A DNA stretch of 64,000 nt from Neelides folsomi (lineage: Eukaryota > Arthropoda > Collembola > Neelipleona > Neelidae), in assembly GCA_034687125.1 (NCBI GenBank), contig JAQGBZ010000021.1:124001-188000 (forward strand), read 5' to 3'. A program made the position numbers and the translations under genes. A model generated the notes under the pieces. That model was not told the origin of the DNA. It saw only the letters and a list, made by a program, of their open reading frames with translations, and made no database searches. Each line of letters begins with the position of its first letter. The stretch's first letter is position 1. Shown piece by piece: positions 12,083 through 24,000 of this stretch.

Positions 12083-15000
12083 CTGCAAATAAATTAAATA
12101 TTTAATTCATCAATTAATAACAATTAAATTATACATGTAAATCTCATTTACACATAAATTGAAATATCGTCTGCTTGTATAAATTAAATAAACATCACGA
12201 GCCAAGTTAGAATTATTTATATGGGTAGAATATAATACTGCGATATTAAAAATTAACATATCAGCATTCTGACGTCGATTGCCAATTGGCATCTTCCCCC
12301 TCTACTATAATTCATATAATTTGTAAATGGCATTCTGAAGGTGTAAGTTTAAGTCTCTTGTCTCGCTCCCTGTCTCGTTGATAAATAATAGAAAAAGAAG
12401 TAGCTCTTCTCTCACTTAAATATTTGTTTGTTCTGTCTAACATTAACTTTTAAGTAAGACCTCGTCGCAAATAAATTTGAACCATATCCATTTAAATGCA
12501 TTTATACATTATACCTATCTGTACCTACATTAGTAGTTTATAGAGACATGAGTTTGAGTCATTTGAGTCATTTAAACAGCATTTTAAGAGTTGGAGCAAA
12601 TTCGTGTTGGATAAATCATAAGGTTTAATTTAATAGTGAAGTAAAAGCACTCTCCTCTTCCCTATTACCGATTTATGAGGAAAGAGATCCATTGAGGAAA
12701 AGTTGGATTTCAAGGAAATGTGCAACGAGGTCAGAAGGAAAAGTGGAAGGAATTAAACTTCTCAATTACGATCTAACTCTTACAATTCCCAACATTTGGG
12801 CTCATTTAAATTCCTTCTTATATCATACTTAAGAAATTGATTTACATACATAAATGGCATTTAATACATTTACACTTATTGTTAGTGTAAGTAGTATTTA
12901 TATTATATTAACTAACTCTTTTATCTAAGAGAATTATTGATGATAAAATCTTTTTTTACTTTTATACTGTATTAGAATTATATAATATATTATGACAAAG
13001 GATAGGATAGGATATGGCACAAAAACGGGCTTAACCTTAACTAATCATAATTAGAAGTTTGAATCAAAATCTTTAAAAATCCTTTTACAACCTTCATAAT
13101 TGATGAATGTATGATATGCAACAAAATTTTCAGAGTGCTAACATTATTTGTATTTTATAAACATTTCAACCCGTAAGGGTCAAAATTGCATTCAAATACA
13201 CGGGGAACTTATTATAATGTTCAATTTAAAAATGAGTGCATAGATAAATCCACGCTCTTTGACGCTAACTTAATTAGAAAATGCTAACGTGACATTCTCT
13301 CATTCATTTTCAGTCTCTTTTTCATTAAAAATATTCAGAGATCAAATTTTCTCTTTAAAAAGTCATCAAATCTTTGACAATGCCTCACAGACGCTGTTCC
13401 TTGTGCCAAAGATTTGTAAAGTCTTCATGTAGAGTTCATCGACTAAATAATATAAATAAGAGTGAACTTGTTAATTATTTCAACCTTCACAACAGAGAAA
13501 TTGACCGAAAAGCTGAAATATGCAAAAATTGTTTCGTTTTCTTTTCCATCACACTGAAACGCTTGTCACTCAAGGACAATTTCAACAATCTTCAACTTCA
13601 ACATGGGCCATTTGGTAATTGTTTAGTTAATATGTTTATTATCTTCTACAATTATTTATGTTGTTTATATTCGACTAAAATCTTAAAACAGATAAAATAA
13701 TTGCTTTAACATTTTATTTTAGCTAATCAGAGGATCAGAAAACCAGAGAATGTCACCCTACCGCTATTGAATTCAAAAGAGGAAACGGTAAATTACTTTA
13801 TAAAAAATAAACCTATTAAACAAAACATATTAACGCGATTAATATTATAAATTAATTATGCGACTTATAATGAAAATTATTTAATTGTGTTTAATAAAAT
13901 AAATTGATTATTTTTTATAGAGAAGTGAAGAGTTAATGGAATGTGACAAGATGGATAATTCGAGTAATTATCAAATTCAGGTCCTCAAATTAAGTGAAGA
14001 ATTAAAAGAAGTTCAATCTCAAAACGAAATGCTTTTGGATCAACTCGAGTCCTCATCTCAAACAATAATCATTATTGTACACTTCGATTATCTTGGAGAA
14101 AGCTTTAAAATTAATTTTGACAAATCATCTTTGAAATGGATCAACATTTCACAGGATAAATAAGTAAATAAAATTATTTTAGAACAATATTTATTATGCA
14201 TTTTTCTTTTTTAAAAATTAGATTATTTTGTTTATTTCAGCCTCAACTATCTGATGAATTAATTTACAAGTTGTCTTCAAAGAAAATGCAATCATTTTCA
14301 TCCGAAAGAGTCACACGCCCGAGTTTGTGAAACGTTTGCTCCAAACCCCATCAGGAAATGTTGCCCTTATCATTGACGGCACTTATCTAAACATCTAAAA
14401 ACCCACAGATCATGTGTTTCAGTAAGGATCTTATTCGGGATACAAATGCAGGAATCTCCTAAAGCTGTTAATGATCATGTTGCAGCTGATGGGTACATTT
14501 TGGACGTTGCTGGAGTTTGGTTGCCCAACGGAAGAAATAATGATACTTCGATGTACAAGATTTTAAATGAATGTCCAGCGTATGAAAAGTGGAGACAAAA
14601 TGGTGACCAACATTTAGTCGATCGCGGGTTTCGAGACTGCCGAACTACAGCAATTGAATTTGGAATGGAATTCATCTCCTCATGCCGGAACTCTTAGAAG
14701 CTAACCAATCTCAATTCACTACAAAGCAAGCTAATGACACAAAGAAGATCACGATGTTGCGTCATGTGGTCGAGTCTGAATATGGATACGTAAAAAATTA
14801 GGGAATGTTGAGCTCTGTTGTTAAAATGCCTTATGTTAGGACTGGAAAACTGACAAAAATAGTAACGGTCATCGCAGCTCTTTCAAATTGCTACGGTAAA
14901 AAACTTTATTCTGATTCCTCTATCCATGAAAAGATTACAACTTTGGCCCTTTTGAGAATGAAGAAGAGAAATCTGCTTAAGAAATCTTTTGAGGACAAAA

Positions 15001-18000
15001 AGATTTTGTTGAGTGAGTGGAGACGAGCAACTCAAGAGGATTTGGACTCTTTCTCCCGACTCGATTTGGATGACATGACTTACCTCACACTTGGAAGCTA
15101 TCAAACTCGCTTGGCATCCAATTATATCTGCCAAAAGCTGGGAGAAAACGAGGAGTTTGACGTCTACATCAACCGGATGAATCCAAGGCTTTACTCAACC
15201 AAATTGTCTTCAAGAATTGTGGTGCGAAGGTTCACAAGGTTTACGTTCAAATTGAGGTTAAAAAACACGGATACGCCGCAATTAGTCGATATTACTGTAC
15301 ATGCCAAAATGGAAGTCGAACACTTGGAACCTGCTCCCACGTCTCATCGTTGGTACTCTATCTTGGGTTTTATCGGTACAATCCTCATCTCCTCAAAAAA
15401 GTGTCCAACCTTATCGGCAATGAAAATCCTCAATGCTTCAACATTTTCTCTTGGTATTTAACATAAGTTTGTTAAAATGTGTACAATTTAAAATATTTTA
15501 TTGTCTCGATTTAATTTTAACTTGTTTCAGACGACGTTTAATTCATCTGGATTCATCTTCTCTCTCTCAGGATTAAAGTAAATGGATCCATTCATTTACT
15601 TTAATCTCTACCTAATGAAACTCGCAATATATAATTATCTAAATATTTGCCTATTATATTTTTACAATTGTGACATAACTTCATTTTAAGATATAGATTT
15701 AATAATTATGGTTTGTTCTTGTTCTTCGCACATTGTTTAACGAAAATAAAGATCCAGATATTCCAGAATTAGAATTCTAATCTTTTTTAAAAAAAATTTT
15801 AGTTGACTTTGTTTACGTATAATTGCTAAGAAAATTAATAATTTATTACAAGTTTATCAAAAAATTAAGTGCTTAGCCCATCGCTTAACGTAAATCCTAT
15901 ACACTCCTTTAATATAAAAAATAAATTAGAACAATGGATTCTATTTAAGTTATTCTTAATTAACTCTTTATAAATAAAATCTTTAATAAATTATTATTAT
16001 ATTAACTCGCAATGATCGTGTTTTATAAATACCAAATAATTCATTTTATATTTATCAATATAGGTAATTCAAGGATATGAAAAAGTGTGTTAAAGGCGAA
16101 TCACAAAGATTGTGTTTTGAAGTAAAAAAAACTTATTTGGAAAATTTCTGACATTTTTCACGTTAAAAAATAAAAAAGAGGAATTTGAAAAAATATTTTT
16201 ATTCTTTACAGTAGTTTTTTCCAATTAATGGCTTCTTCCCGTTTGTTCGTTGGAGGGATGAGGAGTCGGAAGAGTCTGAATTTCCCCTCGGGTTATCAAA
16301 AGAGCTTCTCCGCATTCTTTTGACCAAGTTGAAAAATATTTTCATTTCTTTAATCTGGGAGGAGATGAGCGAATTCCTCCATTAAAAACCTGAACCCCCC
16401 AATTAAGAAGAAGGGAAAGAATTTGGGAATTTACATCTCTTTTAACTTCATCTCAAGATCTCCATTAGACAAGATTAATTTTGTATCTAAACAAATAAAA
16501 TTCTAATGCGCTGCTCAACTGAAGGAAACTCAATTTCATTAAAGAAAGAAACTTTGGGAGCAATAAATAAATTTTTGAGTCCCGTTAGGGGAATCGAGTG
16601 ATTTCTCTCCTTTAACTCACTTAACTCTCCCTATACTCGCCCAAGGAAAGAAAAGGGGTTGAGGGGGTTAAGGGGGGAATGAGTAATGGACATTGTATTC
16701 CTTTATATGCCCAATTGTCTTCAACTCTTTCCATTACCTTCGGCTTTCAAAATTTCTTTCCACTTCCTTCGATTGCCTTCAGCTCATCGAAGTAGTAAAT
16801 AAACACACTTCCCTTTCTTTTATAAAATAAACAACACTATTTAATTAACTCACTCGGTCAGAAAAAAGTTCAAAAAATCCAATTTTGTTCATAATGAAAG
16901 TCGTCCAATTTGAAATAATTTTTTTATAATAATTAAAATATCTAAATTTTATTAATAAGAAAAGACGGGGAAAACTTGTGGAAAATGAAAAGATGTGAAA
17001 AATTTTTGAACTAACTATCTAACTAACTTTTGAACTAATAATATTTTTAAAGATTAATTGTATAGGAAATGCAATAGGTTCAAGTGGCTTGGGTTTGAAG
17101 TAAAATAGAAGGAAATGAAAAAAGTTGGATAAAAGTAATTAAATTACTTTTCTTACAATCCTTTTTGCCCATTGAATTAGATAGAGGTTCGTTCCTCCTT
17201 TCACTCACTCTCACCTCCATGTCACTTCTCTGTCACAAGTTTTCCTTTCCTAGAAAATCCCATTTGACCCATATGCGCCCTCCCCATTTCATTCCAACTT
17301 ATTGCCCAAAATGTTATCTACTTCAAAGCTCATTAGAACAATGACTTTGATGCCCGTAACTTTTTTTTATCGCTTTACAATCAAAAGATCATAATTCTTT
17401 ATTTTTATAAAAAATAACAGAAAAATACTTAACAGTGTGAAAATATAGAAAACTTTATAAAGATCATTTACCTATCTCATAATGAAAAGGAATAATATAA
17501 TATTAAGGTAAGTATAGTATTATAAATAATACATCAGTATATAATAGAATTAATATAAAGGTAAGATTCTGAAATTTTGTTTAAAGTAAGAGTAAACTTT
17601 GTTAAGAACAAATGTTTTGATTTAGACGAACTGAGAAGTTGGTCGTGTCTTGAAAAGGAAGTGTTTGGCCAACTCTTCCATTAGGCCTCATAAATATGAA
17701 AGAGCATTAAAGAGAAGCCCCCGAGATGATTAAAATCTACATATGTTCCCCCTCACTCCACAATCATTCGTCTCTTGTGCAAACACAAGACTTCCCTCCC
17801 AAACTTGTCAACTTCTGACATGATAAATTGAACTTGGTTTGATAAATTACTCGATACACATCCAGGGAGACTCCTCAGCCCACCGATGACAATTTCTAAA
17901 TTCCATAAAGCCCCTTCACTAAAATACTCAACTTCCCCACCCTCCCAGAATCCTTTAAAGGCTCGAAATTTTCAAATTAAATTGCACAGATAACCTGAAC

Positions 18001-21000
18001 CCATTACAAGATTCCATTTAGCAAATCTCCTCATTTCCCTCATGATTCCTTCCAAACCATCAATCGTTGTATCATGTCAAATGATGGAGTAATTAGGTAA
18101 CAATTGGGTAATTAATTACCCATCATTCAATAGGAAACAAATCTAGCCGGGATTTGGATCTTACCGTTGAGTATGTGTACGGAGATTGACGTGGGCGAGG
18201 CGTTGGAAGGTACACAGGTGTAATTGCCCGAATCTGTTTTCTGAGCTTCCAAAATGGTAAGGATGCTTTTTTCAGAATCGGAAGTGACGACGACGCCTCT
18301 GAGGTTGTCGTAGTTGATCATCCGGTCGTTAAGGTACCAAAAGACGTAGACTGGCGGCTCTGTCGAGTCCCTGAGGACGCAGATGAGCTCAAACGTGCTC
18401 CCGCTCCTCACGTGCTTGTCCGGCTCCCCGAGGATCTCAGCTTTCGCCTCTGGATAAATCAAATGGAATCAATCATACTCCGATATGTTAGTGAGAAATT
18501 GATATCTCTCTCCCTCAAAGACAAAAATGTCAAGTTTAAATAAATGTCAGTCAGTTGGATTGACTCAGAGGGCTTTCCCCCTCTTTTTGACCCGTCACGA
18601 AAGTTCAAATGTTAAAAGTTTACAAAAAGGGGGAAGGGTCGAATCAAATATTCAAGACGTGATAAATAATGGAATATCTTAAATTTTATCTCTTTACCCA
18701 ACACTTCCATTTCCACTAACAATCACTTTCACATAATGTTCAAATTCTTCGAATCCAATACAATTTAACTACAGTGACATGTGAAATACATTATTTAAAT
18801 TATGAATAAATAATATAAAAGATTTCATTTTAAAAGATCAACATTTATAAATTATAAAATACTTATTTTAAATATTTACAAGAATGTTAGAAGTTTAGAC
18901 TTGGATCTTGAGTATTGAGGAATGTAAAATTGTTAAATTGTTGAGCAGGTCGTGGGAGTGAGTGAGTTTTAAATGTAAATGGATGGATCACTTCGATTGA
19001 ATAATTAAGATCCTTTTAAACAGAAAGAAAGTTGGCCTCGTTTTCAAAGGATTATCTCGCCTTGGTCTCCTTCCCTTTCCCTCATGGAGGAATTCTCCAT
19101 TAAGGAGGGAAACTTGGGTCTCAACAAACCTTATTTACCGCACTCAATGTTTCGAAATTAAGGTTCGGGGGCTGAAAGTTCTCCTAACTTTAACTCCGCC
19201 AGCAGAAGTCCTTCTGGGGAAGGGCGGCGGATGTATTCAAATGCCCGGAGCTCTTTGCCCTATCTCTCTCGTCCTAACTCTATGGGGAGGAAGGGTAATC
19301 TACTTACGAAAATATTTATGGACCCAAAGTGCTTTTTCTCTCTCTTTCCCATCCCTAAATTCCCCAATCCTTAAACTTGAACTTTCTACTCAACTTTCAT
19401 TTTGAGGATGCAAATGAGGGCAGAATACTTATTGGTCCTTTATCTATCTTTATAAAATATTCATGTTCCCGTGTTTGTAAAAGCTAAATAACTATACCTA
19501 ACACAACAAACCTAAACTACTACTAGTATGTATCGGTAACTGTATAGTAGCTGTAGAACTCCTATGTATTAGAAAACAAGTTTTTGTATTTCCCCCCTCC
19601 GTGGTCTATCAGGCATTCTTTAGTCGTTTCGCAGTTAAACTTAAACTCACTTTCAAAAGCCGACGTATGTTGTATGTAGTTCGAGTTGTAAAAATGATAG
19701 TGGAAAACAAATCGGAGAGGTTGAGCATAAAATCACCAACTATTTTCCTTTTACGGGCTATGGAAAATCCAAAGTAAATTAGAAAGGGATGTCTATAAAC
19801 TTCCGTTTGTCAATCCACTTACTTAAAAGAACGCAAGGGAACGTATGGAGAGAGTTGGAGTCGCGTAAAAGCCAAAGGTTTACATATAACTGTCCAATGT
19901 AGTGATTTAACTCACAATTTGTGAAAGTTAGTTCAGTCTTATTGAACGACCATTTTCTTCCACAAACGTACAAGTACAAGGGGTTTTTCGGAACAACGAA
20001 CCTTTTTTCCCTTTGCGGGGAAGATAAAAATGAAACCGGGATCACCAACTTGTTTTCGAGTCATTACGTCTGGGTATTAGAAATGGGAGTTTGGAGGCGG
20101 AGTAGGTGGGAGAGTTTAGGAGCCCATAAAGAAAATTAAGAGGGCTCGAATTTATAGAATTACTCTCAACTTTCCTCCCATTGTTTTATATTCAATTTCA
20201 TGTTCTGGCGGATTTGCCCAACTCGTAAAATGAGACTTGGGGAATATTCATAAACAGAACGACCTCCATTGAGCACATCCTATTTCCTATAATATCACTT
20301 ATTTATGACTCCACCACTCACTTACTCCCAGTTCACATGAGTTAATGGGAAATTAGCTCAAAGAGATCTAAACAAAAAATTCCCTTATTGACCTTTTCAA
20401 CTCCAATGTGGATTTTTTGAATATTTGAATAAAATAATGAAAACAGACCCAATTTAAGTTTTTCTACTAATATAAATTAATTGTTAATTAAAAGTTGACA
20501 ACATTTACAATTGACATTAAATTGAACTTACCAACGACTCTTAGATTTAAAAAAATGGATGAAGGTGGATGAGTTGAAATTTGACACTCGTAAAGCCCCT
20601 CGTCACTTTGCTTCACCTTCTTCACGTGCAACTCCCAATTCTGAAACGAGTCAATCATTTTCAAATTCCATTGTCGAATTCTATTATGAATAATTGAAAA
20701 ACTGAAATTGAATTTTCACCTGATTTGGCCGATTGTGTAAAACGTAAAATCTTTCATCATTGCTGTATGTCCCCATTCCCACAGTTAATAGATGATAGTC
20801 CTTTCTTCGAATCCAAGAAGCCTGCAAAAATATTCATTATTAATTTAACTATTAAATTTAATGTAAATAATCATATAGGTACAGATTGTAGTAGATTGGA
20901 AACATCTAGCCGATTAATAATTATTCCAATACAAGTAATAGCTTAGCATGTTGTAGCATCAATATCTTTAAAGATGTGTGTAAATAAAATAAGAGATATA

Positions 21001-24000
21001 TTTAATGGTATTTTAATAAAATACATAATATTTATGTATTTTGAATAAAAAGGAAATGTTGAAGGGGTTAATGCTAATACAACTTTTTATGTGCAATGTG
21101 GAAGAAGGAAAGGAGATTGATTGTGATCTCTGTGAAAAGAGAAGGATCGAGAGATTTCTACCGGCTGTATCGAATCTATTTGAACAACTACCAATTTTTC
21201 ACATTCAATTCTTTTGGGAGTTTGAGAAGAAGAAATTGTGGAATCTCGAGAGGGAAAAGTTAAGAATTCTCAGCTCCCTCACGACGACTTTGACATTAAA
21301 CACATTCATGCGTAGCCAAAGTTGGTCCCCTTAGTTCTTCCCGTGTAGTTCGTCTCAATTACTCTGCATTATCTTCCTCAAGTTATTAATATGAAGATTG
21401 AAGGGGAAGATAATGACGTGTATAGTTTCTCAAACCCGCAGTTACCGCATTCTTCACTGGTTGGCAAAAGTAAAATATACGTTCTTCCCAAAAGTCTCCA
21501 ACTGGATGAAAGGAAGAACTTGGGCTTCTGACAAACTTTTGTTTCTTCGAGACACTCTCTCGTACTTATAAAGAAATGATTAAAACCAGACCCGGGAAAT
21601 TCACGGATGACTGAAGGTGAAAACGAGGAAATCACACATTTTAATTAAACTACTCAAATGAGAAATTTTCATTCAAAAACTATTCTGTAATTAATTTTCC
21701 TAAATGTGTAGTTCAAATCGTGACGGATTGAATTATTTTAATGATTTAACCAAACTTTAAAATAATCTTGAAATGTATGTCAAAATTAATCTTTCTGTTT
21801 ACTTTACTTTCTCAGGGTCAGATTAAACCTATTTTAGTTACATTGTACGTCGTACGTATTGCGTGTATATTTAAATAATTTAATAATAATTATAATTAAA
21901 TGAAAGGAAGTAATTTTTGTTAATTATAATAAGATTTCAAAATATTCAAAAAATTTCCATTTCAAAAGCAAACATAATAAAAATAAGTCAAGCTCGTGTG
22001 AATAATTTCCTTCAATTGGCGATTCAACCTGACAACGTGTGTTTAACTCGAGTTCATTATGGTCGTGTTTCATGTCATTTTTATCAGACTCAAAAACACA
22101 GTTTCACATATGCTATATCTGCCCTATGAAAATATGTGTGGTCATGAACTCATTCTTTTTGACGTTTCTTTCCACTTTGGCAACATAAATCAAAGTAAGG
22201 AAATTAATTACACTCAACTTCAACACGGCCACTGAAAGGGTGAAATGTAAAGAAACCGTTTGAAGATGGCGACCCACAAATTTTTTCACACTCGCGGCCA
22301 GACATGAGGAATAAATCCGAAAGTCCGAAATACGTGATATACCAAAATTGGTAACATACACAAAGTCCTTAGCACGAGTCGGAGGAATTGAAATTCTTCA
22401 ATCTCTCACATCTCTGTACAACTGTACATTGAGAGTATTGAGAAGATTGTGGAGGAGTCTTGAGGAGGAATTGGAGGATTAAGGCTTTAGACCTTTCTTT
22501 AGCAACCATTCATCGCCGTCTAACAAGTGAACATTTGGGATTAAAGTATTCGCCGTCTCAAGTTCATAAATGAAGTTGAAGGATTGCAATGGAAGAAAAT
22601 GGCGAATGTGCGGAGAAAATCCTCCTGTTTGTTTCTCTCTTCAAAATATATGAGTTTCTCTGTTCAATGTTTACATTCCGACCTCTCAGTCCCGATACAA
22701 ACATCCGCTTATACATTTCATTTCGACAGAAATATATTTCTTTTCTCGATAAAATAATCCACTCCCCAATTCGCCCACTTCACCCCGAGTACTATAAAAC
22801 ATTTGCACATTTTCATATTTTCATTTCTCAAATTCCGAATTTTGAACCAAATAAGAAAATGCGTAAATCGTCATTTGAGTTCAAATGGTAGAATTTAATA
22901 TATCATGATAGAATTATGTATGAGGAAATACACGTTGTAAGAGATATTAGTTTGAGTAGTGAAATGAACGCGTAGCATGTGGAGGAAAGTGTTAATAAAA
23001 AGTGACAACCTACGCGTGAACGCACGAGCGTGTAAAAACTTTTCCATAAACGCTCAGTAAAAGTGTGCGGGCAAACGTTGGAATTTGTCATAATGAAAAA
23101 AAATTGTGGAATGGGGCAGGAGGGGAATTATGGGAAGTCTCAAGAGGAAGAACAAAGAGAGCATTTAAGAGAAGAGTGAAGAATATTAAATAATTTGGAG
23201 AACTGTCGCGTCTCCCTTGAGTGAGCGATGAGATGTGAGCTTGAGCGAAGTTGAAAGGAAGATGAACATCTTGATTATTCATTCCCCTCACTTTCTCCTA
23301 TTAAGGAAAAGGGAATTTTAAATACAAAGTTCACTTTATTTCACACAATGGTGCTAGTAATAGTAATAAGGTAATAACATTTGAACATTACATTATTTTG
23401 TAATTATTTTATCAAAAGTACGAGCTATTTTTATTTTGTTTTTAATAAAATGTATTTTTGTAATTGATTTAATCAATGTATTCTTTTTATAATTATTTTA
23501 ATTAAATGCATTTATTTTGTAATTAATTTAGTTCAAATATTTAAAAAAAATCTTATATTAAATGGATGTTTGAATGGAATGAGAAGGGGGATAATTTATA
23601 GAGGTGGAATGCTGTAATTGGTGGTGTGAGAAGGAGGAAACACGTTGTAAGAATTTTTCAGGCTTACCGAGAAATCCCTTGTTTGCTCTCTCCTCCTAAT
23701 AATACCCCTTGTAAATTCCATCTCCTCCGTCCCATTACTCCCCTTAGTTAGCTCGGGCTGAATTCCTTGAAGGGGGGAGCTCCCACCCTTTAAATTTCTC
23801 CAGTGAAAAGATTTGGGACGGAGATGAGTATGAAGATATCGGGGAGTCTATTATACACAAGTTTATTACCTACTTCACCGACGGAGAAAAACTATAAAAC
23901 AACCTCCCGTTATTTCCTCCTTTTTCCTTCATACCCACAACGGCCGTCTCCATTACACTACTCAAAATCTTTTTCGCTAGATTGGACGCTTCCGTCCTTT

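Larger units (their letters stand above)
12083..18164 (-). other. dpr: dpr intron 5
   Basis: 6,082 bases, phase 1, donor GTAAGA and acceptor TTTGCAG. It contains the decayed DDE transposon at 13.4-15.5 kb, in the opposite orientation, and a short perfect palindrome at 15571-15606. The remainder is A+T-rich DNA with GC-richer islands near 16.2-16.8 and 17.6-18.1 kb. No alternative dpr exon was recognised. Confidence 0.8.

Noticed and set aside
13000-16160. Possible terminal inverted repeats of the DDE element (around 13010-13050 against 15870-15905)
   Set aside because: They share only scattered bases such as GGGCT and TAGGAT, with no target duplication, so I give no outer limits for the element.
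22437-22570. Plus-strand frame with LSLATIHRRLTSEHLGLKYS, reminiscent of a transposase helix-turn-helix
   Set aside because: Only about 45 codons, no further transposase motif on either side, and the resemblance is short enough to be chance.
22589-22891. 100-codon plus-strand frame in dpr intron 2
   Set aside because: No domain, no signal peptide, and typical of the composition islands.
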